The position numbers were made by a program, and so were the translations under genes. From positions 1-5,676 of the forward strand of contig CAYRXS010000373.1 of NCBI GenBank assembly GCA_964428225.1: a stretch of DNA of 5,676 nt, read 5' to 3'. The DNA is from JBFMCU01 sp964428225. Lineage in GTDB: Bacteria; Planctomycetota; UBA1135; GCA-002686595. This document shows positions 1 through 5,636 of this stretch, in pieces (position 1 is the stretch's first letter; the number at the start of each line of letters is the position of its first letter). The notes below the pieces were generated by a model, which saw nothing but the letters and a program-made list of their open reading frames with translations, was not told the DNA's origin and searched no databases.

Positions 1-8
1 AGCGCGGG

Positions 9-1325
9 GTGGCGGTGGCCAAGAGCGCCTGCGAGCCCTGGCGGGAGCTGATCGAGGAGAGCCTGGAGCGGGGCCGAAACGCCACGGCGATCTGGCAGTC
101 GCTCGTGGACGAGCACGGCTTCAAGGCCAGCTACGACAGCGTCAAGCGCTTCGTCAGGAAGCTCGCGGGTGGCCGGATCCGCGAGGCCCATCCCCGCTTC
201 GAGACCGAGCCCGGCGAGGAGGCCCAGGTGGACTACGGCACCGGCCCGATGGTCCGCGACCCCGAGACCGGCCGGTATCGGCGCACCCGGCTCTTCGCCC
301 TGACCCTGGGCTACAGCCGCAAGACGGTGTGGCTCTTGCGCTTGCGATCCAGCGCGAAGATCTGGTGCGAGCTGCACCAGGAGGCATTCAGCCGGCTCGG
401 TGGCGTGCCCAAGGTCTGTGTGCTCGACAACCTCAAGGAAGGGGTGATCAAGCCGGACATCTTCGACCCCGAGCTCAATCCCCTCTACCGCGATATGCTC
501 GCTCACCACGGCGTGGTGGCTCTGCCCGCTCGCGTCCGCCACCCTGACCGCAAGGGCAAGGTCGAGCGCGCCGTAGCCTATGCCCAGGACACTGCTGTCA
601 AGGGCCTTCGCTTCGAGAGCCTCGACGATGCCCAGGCCCACCTCGATCGCTGGAGCGAGCGCTGGGCGGACACCCGGATCCACGGGACGACCAAGCGTCA
701 GGTGGCGGCGATGTTTGCCGAAGAGAGACCAACTCTGGGCACGCTGCCCGCCGAGCCCTTTCGCTACTTCCAGCACGGGATGCGGACCGTGCACCTCGAC
801 GGCTACGTCGAGGTCGATGCCACCTACTACGGCACACCGCCGGGCTGGGTCGGGCGGCGGGTCGCGGTCCAGTGGGACGAGGTGTGGGTGCGGATCCTCC
901 ATCCCCACACCGGCGAGCTGGTGCGAGAGCACCGCGCGAAGCCTCGTGGCTGGCGCGTGATCCACCCGAGCGATCGCCCCAAGAAGACGCCGATGGGCAC
1001 GAGCAGGCTGCTCGCGCGGGCTCGCAGGGCCGGAGCCTCGATCGGTGCAGTGTGCGACGAGATCCACCGCCGGAGGAAGCAGGAGGGGGTCCGGCGGATC
1101 CAGGGTGTGCTGTCGCTCGCGAAGAAGCACGGCGTCGCCCCGATCGAGGAGGCGTGCCGCGTGGCGCTGGAGGTGGGTGTGCCCGAGTACCGCTTCGTAC
1201 GCCGCTGGATCGAGCGGCATCCCCCTGCGCCTCCTCTCACGCTGCGCCAGGTGGACCCGCTGATCCGCGAGCTGAGTTTGTACCGAGACCTGATCGACCA
1301 GAGAACCGGAACGGAGGATGCATGA
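9..1325 (+). CDS. istA: IS21-family transposase IstA (5' end probably beyond window edge)
   Basis: This is the DDE transposase (cointegrase) of an IS21-like element, which binds the element's ends and performs strand transfer together with IstB. Reading from the GTG at position 9 gives 438 residues. Residues 10-52 form a helix-turn-helix-like DNA-binding region. The integrase core follows, with its acidic triad visible as D75 in Q-V-D-Y-G, D140 in V-L-D-N and E186 in K-G-K-V-E-R. A beta-rich C-terminal domain and a basic helical tail come next. The frame is open to the window's left edge, and IstA proteins of this type usually begin with an additional N-terminal helix-turn-helix. GTG 9 is therefore only the first visible start, and the true start is probably upstream. 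The TGA stop overlaps the istB ATG. All three catalytic acids and the long C-terminal region are intact, so the visible part shows no sign of decay. Confidence 0.93.
   Translation: MAVAKSACEPWRELIEESLERGRNATAIWQSLVDEHGFKASYDSVKRFVRKLAGGRIREAHPRFETEPGEEAQVDYGTGPMVRDPETGRYRRTRLFALTLGYSRKTVWLLRLRSSAKIWCELHQEAFSRLGGVPKVCVLDNLKEGVIKPDIFDPELNPLYRDMLAHHGVVALPARVRHPDRKGKVERAVAYAQDTAVKGLRFESLDDAQAHLDRWSERWADTRIHGTTKRQVAAMFAEERPTLGTLPAEPFRYFQHGMRTVHLDGYVEVDATYYGTPPGWVGRRVAVQWDEVWVRILHPHTGELVREHRAKPRGWRVIHPSDRPKKTPMGTSRLLARARRAGASIGAVCDEIHRRRKQEGVRRIQGVLSLAKKHGVAPIEEACRVALEVGVPEYRFVRRWIERHPPAPPLTLRQVDPLIRELSLYRDLIDQRTGTEDA
1313..1317 (+). promoter_or_regulatory. Shine-Dalgarno sequence of istB
   Basis: GGAGG lies inside the last codons of istA, four bases before the istB ATG at 1322. 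The spacing is short but usable. Together with the ATGA stop/start overlap it suggests translational coupling of istB to istA. It supports ATG 1322 over the out-of-frame ATG at 1318 and the in-frame Met codon at 1337. Confidence 0.6.
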
Positions 1326-2086
1326 ACCAAATCGAAATGGACCACGCCCTGCGCAAGCTGCGGATGTCTGGGATGGCCGACAACCTGGAAACACGACTCG
1401 TGGAGGCCAGATCGGCGAAGCTCTCGCCGCTGGACTTCCTCTCGACGCTCGTCACCGACGAGCTGGAGCGCCGGGCGGACCGGCTCATCGCGCGGCGGAT
1501 CAAGCAGGCGCGATTCCGCGATCCCGACAAGTCACTGGACGGCTTCGACTTCGACTTCAACAAGAAGACGCCACGCAAGCTCGTCTTCGAGCTCGCCACA
1601 GGTCGCTTCATCGCCCGGAACGAGGACGCGCTCTTCCTCGGACCGCCGGGGACGGGCAAGAGCCATCTCGTCCAAGCCATCGGCCGAGCCGCGATCCTGC
1701 AGGGCTGGCCGGTCGCCTACCGCGAGGCCCACGTGCTCTTGGAGGATATCGCCGACGCCAACCTCGAAGGGCTCCGCAAGGAGTACATGGCGAAGATGGA
1801 GAGGGTGCCGCTGCTGATCATCGACGACCTCGGGATGCGAAAGCTGCCGCCTACGGCGGCGGAGGATCTCCTGGAAGTGGTGATGCGGCGCTACGAGAGA
1901 GCCAGTACCGTCCTGACGTCCAACCGCCCGGTGGACGAATGGGGCAAGCTCCTGGGCGACACCGCGGCCGTCTCGGCACTCCTCGACCGCATGCTCCACC
2001 ACGCCCATCTCGTCAAGTGCGGCCCCCGCAGCTGGCGCACGCAACGGAAGAAGGGCTTGCAGGACACCGAAGAATCGTCAACATGA
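1322..2086 (+). CDS. istB: IS21-family helper ATPase IstB
   Basis: IstB is the AAA+ ATPase that assembles on DNA and stimulates IstA during IS21 transposition. It is related to the DnaC/DnaA clade. The product is 254 residues, the usual size for the family. An N-terminal helical region (about 1-85) carries the IstA/DNA-contacting part. The ATPase core follows, with Walker A G-P-P-G-T-G-K-S at 107-114, Walker B L-L-I-I-D-D-L-G at 164-171, a sensor-1-like T-S-N at 199-201, and an arginine-finger-type L-L-D-R-M at 221-225. All key residues are present. The start is set by the ATGA overlap with istA and by the GGAGG four bases upstream. It is co-transcribed with istA; no promoter of its own is seen. 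The stop at 2086 is 19 bp before the right-end repeats, as expected for the last gene of the element. Confidence 0.95.
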   Translation: MNQIEMDHALRKLRMSGMADNLETRLVEARSAKLSPLDFLSTLVTDELERRADRLIARRIKQARFRDPDKSLDGFDFDFNKKTPRKLVFELATGRFIARNEDALFLGPPGTGKSHLVQAIGRAAILQGWPVAYREAHVLLEDIADANLEGLRKEYMAKMERVPLLIIDDLGMRKLPPTAAEDLLEVVMRRYERASTVLTSNRPVDEWGKLLGDTAAVSALLDRMLHHAHLVKCGPRSWRTQRKKGLQDTEESST

Positions 2087-2105
2087 ATCCGCGTCCCGAG
2101 CCCCT

Positions 2106-2156
2106 CTCAACTGGCCGGTTTTGAAGTGCCCACAACTGGCCGGTTTTGACCTGCCC
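2106..2156 (+). repeat. Two direct repeats, 25-bp period, at the IS21 right end
   Basis: Two consecutive units, 2106-2131 and 2131-2156, agree at 23 of 26 positions. Each contains the 17-mer CAACTGGCCGGTTTTGA (2108-2124 and 2133-2149), followed by two variable bases and TGCCC. The core AACTGGCCGGTT is an imperfect palindrome. Tandem direct repeats close behind istB match the known IS21 architecture, in which several repeats in each end bind the transposase. The IS boundary is likely at or close after the second unit. The matching left-end repeats, expected in inverted orientation upstream of istA, are not in the window. Confidence 0.75.
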
Positions 2157-2192
2157 GCCGAGGCGTTTTCGCGAGTTGGGTGGCTTGGCGGG
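2154..2192. other. Potential stem-loop between IS right end and the acidic-protein gene
   Basis: CCCGCCGAG (2154-2162) can pair with CTTGGCGGG (2184-2192), giving nine pairs including one G-U on the + strand. The loop holds a second small inverted repeat, GCG-TTTT-CGC (2163-2172). On the - strand the stem has one A-C mismatch and starts about a dozen bases after the stop of the acidic-protein gene. No T-tract follows it in that direction, so it is not a classical intrinsic terminator. It may still slow transcription, or it may be a chance product of the GC-rich junction. Its left arm overlaps the last bases of the second IS repeat. Confidence 0.35.
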
Positions 2193-2203
2193 AGCGGCGG
2201 ACC

Positions 2204-3208
2204 CTATCGGCGCTCCAAGGTCACCGTGGTGCGACCCTCGCCGACGAACACCTGCTTCCTCACCATCTCCGTCGTCGTCCCCTCGTCGGGGCCGACCGCA
2301 CGTTGAGAGAAGGTGGTCACGGCCTCCGAGGTAGCCGAGAAGGAGTGGGCGTGCCCGTGCTCGAGGTCCCAGAGGAGCTCGCCCTCGATCTCGAAGGACT
2401 GCTCGAGGCCCCGCGTCTGGGAGATGACCTCCTCGGTGGCGGGCGGTTCGAACTCGACCTCGACGTCGGAGCTCAGCTCGAACCGGAAGGCGATCACCGC
2501 GAGCTTCCGTCCGTTCTCTACGCGGACCTCCTCGAAGGTCGCCTCGCCCTCGCCCTCCGTGGCTTCCTTGCGGGCGAGGATCATCTTCAAGTCGTTGTCG
2601 TCGTGCTCCTCCTCCTCGTAGCGGAAGGAGAGATAGCCGCTGGGCGAGTTCACGGAGATCCACGCCGGGACGGGAATCTCCCAGGAGGCCCCCTCGTCGA
2701 CCTCGTCCTCGGGGAGGAAGAGGCGGAAGTCCATGTCCTCCTGCAGGTGCTCGAGCAGGGCCTCGTCGATCTCCTCGTCTTCCGCGGGCTCGAAGTCGTA
2801 TTCCTCGTCCTCGGCGTCCCAGGTGACGAGCACGGAGACGCCCTCGAGGTCACTGACCTCGGGGCGGGTCCGATCCTCGAATTCTTCGGAGGAGTACGTG
2901 ACTGCGGAGGCGAGCTCGTCGAAGCGGCGGATCAGGCGCAGGGGCTGGCCGGCACCCATCGACTCGATCTCGTCGGTGATCACGATGCTCCGTTCGGTGG
3001 TCAGCTCGAGGTCGAGGTCCTCCTTCTCGACCTGCTCGTCGCCGATGGTGAGTGAGTCGGACTCGAGCTGGCTCTCGCTCGCCTGGTGGAAGGTACGCGT
3101 GAGGATCGTGCCTTCCGCGGGCGCGTAGACGAGAGCCTCCTCGGGTGCGAGGCCCCCCGAGCTGGCGAGAAGAGCGGCGAGGAAGACGGCGGTACGGAGG
3201 CAGTGCAT
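2204..3208 (-). CDS. Secreted, highly acidic protein of unknown function
   Basis: I do not recognise a named family. From the ATG at 3208 the product is 334 residues. It begins with a short n-region (M-H-C-L-R) and a hydrophobic stretch, T-A-V-F-L-A-A-L-L-A, a typical Sec signal peptide, so it should act outside the cytoplasm. There is no lipobox. The mature part has about 82 Asp/Glu and only about 25 Lys/Arg (hand count), with dense clusters near residues 132-160 and 198-206. Between these are alternating hydrophobic/polar strands suggestive of a mainly beta protein. Recognisable blocks are I-V-I-T-D-E-I-E-S-M-G near 75-85, V-L-V-T-W-D-A near 126-132, R-L-F-L-P-E-D-E-V near 162-170, and G-E-L-L-W-D-L-E-H-G-H-A-H-S near 276-289. 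A TTG at 3223 would add five residues but places charge-poor sequence before the signal peptide, so ATG 3208 is preferred. No Shine-Dalgarno is visible. It is transcribed away from the sulfatase-like gene. The + strand frame opposite it is judged a shadow, because only this strand gives a signal peptide and a protein-like composition. Confidence 0.75.
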   Translation of the reverse strand: MHCLRTAVFLAALLASSGGLAPEEALVYAPAEGTILTRTFHQASESQLESDSLTIGDEQVEKEDLDLELTTERSIVITDEIESMGAGQPLRLIRRFDELASAVTYSSEEFEDRTRPEVSDLEGVSVLVTWDAEDEEYDFEPAEDEEIDEALLEHLQEDMDFRLFLPEDEVDEGASWEIPVPAWISVNSPSGYLSFRYEEEEHDDNDLKMILARKEATEGEGEATFEEVRVENGRKLAVIAFRFELSSDVEVEFEPPATEEVISQTRGLEQSFEIEGELLWDLEHGHAHSFSATSEAVTTFSQRAVGPDEGTTTEMVRKQVFVGEGRTTVTLERR

Positions 3209-3431
3209 GGCGTTCGGGGGCAAGGGCGCTACTCGCGCTCAATGGCGAAGGTGAGGATAGATGATTCGAGCGGCCCTTCCAGGCTCCGTCTTCGACACGT
3301 GACCGCTGACCTGCTGTCAAATCGGGCGCGGTGCGCAGCCACGGGTTCAGGCAAGACGGACGTGCCGTGCCGCGCGGGAGCGGTGGTCCCTCTCGCTGGC
3401 ATTCCCCCCGGTGCGCCGCCATACTTGCTGC
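3209..3431. promoter_or_regulatory. Divergent intergenic region with likely promoters of both genes
   Basis: This 223-bp gap between two divergent start codons must hold both promoters unless the genes are expressed from further away. For the leftward gene, a weak candidate is TATCCT (- strand, 3254-3259) with CTGGAA (- strand, 3277-3282) 17 bp upstream. These match the sigma-70 consensus at only 4 of 6 and 3 of 6 positions. For the rightward gene, CATACT at 3420-3425 sits only six bases before ATG 3432, which would give an almost leaderless transcript. It has no convincing -35 box. Neither start codon has a GGAG-like ribosome site. No operator-like palindrome was found. Confidence 0.35.
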
Positions 3432-5219
3432 ATGCAACTGATCCAGTTCCTGGCGGGGGCGTGTGCGGTCCTCGCGGGAGGGCGCGTTCGCCATGCACTT
3501 GCCGTGGCTGCGTGGTGTGGTCTCGCCGCGTGCTCCCCCCGCGAAGCCAACGAGACCTCTTCGGTGCTCCTCGTCACCCTGGACACGACGCGGGCCGACA
3601 TCCTCGGCTGCTACGAGGGAGAGGAAGGGACCACCCCCCACCTCGACCGGTTGGCGGCGGACGGCGTGCTGTACGAAGCCGCGCACACCGTTTCCCCGGT
3701 GACGGTGCCGTCCCACACGTCGATGCTGACCGGCCTCTATCCGCTCCGGCATTCGGTGCGCAGCAACGACATGCACGGTCTCCCCCAGAAGGCGCGGACC
3801 GTCGCCGAGATTGCCCGCGAGCACGGCGTGCAGACCGGAGCGGTCATCGCCGCGGTGGCTCTCGATAGCAGGTTTGCCCTGAATCAGGGTTTCGACACCT
3901 ACCTGGAGCCGAAGACGAGGAGCGCGCCCGGAGCGCAGATCACGAGACAGTTCGGGGCGGAACGCATCGTCGACGAGTCGATCGACTGGCTGGAGAGCCG
4001 CGACGCCTCGCGACCGTTCTTCCTCTGGGTGCACCTGTTCGATCCCCACCAGCCCTACACCCCGCCGCCGGATTTCCAGGAGGGACGGTTCGCGGGGAAT
4101 CCCTACCTGGGCGAAGTGGGCTACCTCGATCGAGAGCTCGGTCGTCTGGTCGATCACCTGGATGGATCGGGGCTGCTCGAATCCACGACCGTGGTGCTGA
4201 TCGGGGACCACGGCGAAGCGCTCGGCGATCACGACGAAGACACGCACGGGCTCCTGTGCTACGAGCCCACGATGCGGGTGCCCATGATCGTGCGGTATCC
4301 CGACGGATACCGGCGCGGCGAACGATCGACGGAGATCGTGAGCGTGGTGGACGTCTTCCCGACCGTCGCCGAAAGCCTCGGGCTGCCGGTACCCGACGAC
4401 ATCGATGGCATCAGCCTCTATCGCCGCACGGTTCCGGACGAGCGGGGTATCTACTTCGAGGCCTACGAAGGTTACCTGGCGTTCGGCTACAGCCACAGCG
4501 CGGGATGGATGGATCGGCGGGGCAAGTACGTCCACAGCTCGCGACCCCTGCTCTTCGATCTCGAAGAGGATCCCGGGGAGCTGGTGGATCTCGCCCCGCA
4601 ACGCGCCGACCTCGTCGAGGAGTACAAGCGCAAGATCGGGGAGCTGGCCAAGAAGGACGCCTTCACTCCGATCAGCGGCGCGGAGATCGACGAGAAGATG
4701 CTGGCCAATCTCCGAAAGCTCGGGTACGCGGGCATCGGGAGCATGGACGTCGAGATCCCTCACCCCCTTGCGCCGTCCGACCGCCCGGCCCCGGCCACCG
4801 TGATGCAGCTCCACCGGGATACGACGCGGGGCATGGACCTGCACTTCCAGGGTCAGCAAGCCGAAGCGGAAGTTCTTCTGGAACGCGCCGCCGGAGCCCT
4901 GCCGCACAGCACGTCCGCCCTGTACTACCTGGGCTTGTGCCGGATGGCTCAGAACAAATACGCCGCGGCCATCGCCCCTTTCCAGAGCCTGGTGCAGGAG
5001 CGGCCGGAAATGAGCGGTGCGCACTTCAATCTCGGCCGCTGCCTGCTACAGGTCGGACAGCGTGAGGCCGCGGTGATCTCGTTGAAGGAGGCGGTTCGGC
5101 TCGAACCGACCCAGGTCGCCTACTACGCGGTGCTCGTACCCCTTCTCGCCCGGATGGGCCGGTTGGACGAAGCCGCGGAATACGACGGCCGGGCCGACGC
5201 GCTCGGCATCAAGGACTAG
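3432..5219 (+). CDS. Sulfatase-superfamily lipoprotein with C-terminal TPR repeats; atypical Thr at nucleophile site
   Basis: From ATG 3432 the protein has 595 residues. The N-terminus carries a basic-hydrophobic segment ending in the lipobox L-A-A-C with Cys34, predicting a lipid-anchored exported protein. Residues about 45-388 form an alkaline-phosphatase/sulfatase-fold domain. It shows the first metal-site motif V-T-L-D-T-T-R-A-D (Asp51), the second site G-D-H-G-E (Asp259, His260) and a following T-H-G (His272). The downstream family motifs Y-E-P-T-M-R-V-P and L-F-D-L-E-E-D-P-G-E are also present. The nucleophile motif, C/S-x-P-S-R in true sulfatases, reads T-V-P-S-H (Thr91 to His95), so the residue converted to formylglycine is absent. 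Thr nucleophiles are known in LtaS and EptA of the same superfamily, so phospho-ester chemistry is possible; the substrate is unknown. After an L-R-K-L-G-Y-A-G linker motif, about four 34-residue TPR-like units follow (about 455-595), likely for protein contacts. A GTG at 3411 would add seven residues before the signal peptide and is less likely. No Shine-Dalgarno is seen. Confidence 0.88.
   Translation: MQLIQFLAGACAVLAGGRVRHALAVAAWCGLAACSPREANETSSVLLVTLDTTRADILGCYEGEEGTTPHLDRLAADGVLYEAAHTVSPVTVPSHTSMLTGLYPLRHSVRSNDMHGLPQKARTVAEIAREHGVQTGAVIAAVALDSRFALNQGFDTYLEPKTRSAPGAQITRQFGAERIVDESIDWLESRDASRPFFLWVHLFDPHQPYTPPPDFQEGRFAGNPYLGEVGYLDRELGRLVDHLDGSGLLESTTVVLIGDHGEALGDHDEDTHGLLCYEPTMRVPMIVRYPDGYRRGERSTEIVSVVDVFPTVAESLGLPVPDDIDGISLYRRTVPDERGIYFEAYEGYLAFGYSHSAGWMDRRGKYVHSSRPLLFDLEEDPGELVDLAPQRADLVEEYKRKIGELAKKDAFTPISGAEIDEKMLANLRKLGYAGIGSMDVEIPHPLAPSDRPAPATVMQLHRDTTRGMDLHFQGQQAEAEVLLERAAGALPHSTSALYYLGLCRMAQNKYAAAIAPFQSLVQERPEMSGAHFNLGRCLLQVGQREAAVISLKEAVRLEPTQVAYYAVLVPLLARMGRLDEAAEYDGRADALGIKD
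3702..3734 (+). other. Altered sulfatase signature (T-V-P-S-H...L-T-G)
   Basis: These eleven codons encode T-V-P-S-H-T-S-M-L-T-G, aligning with the family signature C/S-x-P-S-R-x-x-x-x-T-G. The nucleophile position is encoded by ACG (Thr) at 3702-3704. The position of the usual Arg is CAC (His) at 3714-3716. Pro-Ser and the Leu-Thr-Gly end are kept, so the fold around the site is probably preserved while the chemistry differs. Confidence 0.8.
4794..5216 (+). other. TPR-like repeat region of the sulfatase-like lipoprotein
   Basis: About four units of 34-39 residues can be laid out, beginning near residues 455, 494, 528 and 562 (numbering from ATG 3432). The central two are the clearest: each has L-G at the start of helix A, a small residue and A-A in helix B, and a Pro at the end (Y-Y-L-G-L...A-A-I-A-P-F...R-P and F-N-L-G-R...A-A-V-I-S-L...E-P). 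The first and last units are weaker matches. TPR arrays mediate protein-protein contacts. Here they would lie outside the cytoplasm, tethered with the enzyme domain. Confidence 0.75.
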
Positions 5220-5375
5220 AGTAGATCGCCCGTGATATCCAGATACACGGCCGACCGCGAAATCGAGCGGGAACAGGGGTTTGCAGCAAATCGCTGAGCC
5301 GAATTCTGGCCGTGGTCCTGGGGATCGGCAGTCTGCTTCCTGGATCCTCTCCCCCACTCCCTGCCCCGGCGGTCA
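5220..5375. other. Spacer between the sulfatase-like gene and the second transposase remnant
   Basis: No gene is supported in these 156 bases. A short perfect inverted repeat, TTTGC-A-GCAAA, lies at 5280-5290 but is too small to call a terminator. No hairpin with a T-tract follows the sulfatase-like stop. Because the transposase frame on the - strand ends at 5376, part of this stretch may be the non-coding end of that second element. I cannot place its terminal inverted repeat or boundary. Confidence 0.4.
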
Positions 5376-5636
5376 TCACGCGGCTCGCCGATAGTGCTTG
5401 AGGATGCCGCCGAGACGCTCGTGGCACTCGACTTCGCCCGTCCCCCGGGGCTCGGATCTCTCGATCCGCTCGTTGCCAAGGCCCTGGTGCGCGCGCTCCA
5501 TGTGGTAGTGGGTGATGTACTCACGAATCGCCCTACGCAACGAGCCCTCGCCAAAGAAGATCATCCGATCGAGACACTCGGACTTGATCGAGAGCACGAA
5601 CCGCTCGGCGTAGGCATTGCAGTTAGCCCGGATCCC
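5376..5636 (-). pseudogene. C-terminal part of an integrase-core (rve-type) transposase, interrupted
   Basis: The - strand encodes about 86 residues ending in the typical tail R-L-G-G-I-L-K-H-Y-R-R-A-A. Upstream lie N-A-Y-A-E-R-F, whose Glu is the last acid of the DDE triad, then S-E-C-L-D-R-M, F-G-E-G-S-L-R and the signature H-Y-H-M-E-R-A-H-Q-G-L-G-N. These are hallmarks of IS3-like/integrase-core transposases with an rve_3 C-terminal segment. A TGA at 5637-5639 breaks the frame just before G-I-R-A-N-C-N-A-Y-A-E-R-F. The same frame beyond it, up to the window edge, shows no obvious transposase sequence. The first start-like codon in the fragment is GTG 5597, which would leave out the catalytic Glu. 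I therefore read this as a decayed or frameshifted element whose 5' part lies outside the window. A sequencing error at 5637-5640 is the alternative. Confidence 0.75.

Larger units (their letters stand above)
1..2156 (+). mobile_element. IS21-family insertion sequence, right (3') portion
   Basis: The segment carries the diagnostic IS21 two-gene cassette, istA (DDE transposase) and istB (AAA+ helper), overlapping by ATGA. It is followed by two direct copies of a 25-bp-period repeat (2106-2131 and 2131-2156). IS21-family ends are known to carry several internal repeats bound by the transposase. The left end and its repeats lie outside the window. The exact right terminus is not proven: the repeat similarity stops at 2156, and I see no clear CA-3' terminus or target duplication. 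Both genes look intact in what is visible, so the copy may be recent or still active. Confidence 0.85.

Noticed and set aside
872..1321. An upstream in-frame extension of istB over the istA 3' region
   Set aside because: The extra 150 residues are Arg/Pro/Ala-rich out-of-frame istA sequence. The standard IstB N-terminus begins at ATG 1322 with an SD and an ATGA overlap.
1318..2124. A + strand frame starting at ATG 1318, close to the GGAGG site
   Set aside because: It reads istB in the wrong frame and gives an Arg/Pro-rich product. The Walker A and B motifs are only in the 1322 frame.
2945..2952. Additional CTGGCCGG copies (also at 1705-1712) as further IS repeats
   Set aside because: Only the 8-base core matches, without the flanking CAA or TTTTGA, and both lie inside coding sequence. 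This is expected by chance at this GC content.
2180..3055. A 291-codon + strand frame opposite the acidic-protein gene
   Set aside because: It is a Leu/Val/Gly-rich mirror of the Glu/Asp-rich - strand gene, without a signal peptide or motifs. The - strand frame has a clear signal peptide and a sensible start.
3396..3431. A sigma-54 promoter starting at the TGGCA near 3397
   Set aside because: The GC element is not at the required distance from the GG element, so the -24/-12 spacing fails.
2850..5024. A 724-codon open frame on the - strand opposite the sulfatase-like gene
   Set aside because: The + strand frame has a lipobox, metal-site motifs and TPRs. The antisense product is Arg/His/Gly-rich with no domain, and it also runs into the acidic-protein gene out of frame. 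Long antisense frames are common in GC-rich coding DNA.
5046..5357. Short - strand frames across the end of the sulfatase-like gene and the spacer
   Set aside because: They overlap the TPR coding region antisense and show no motif, signal or plausible start.
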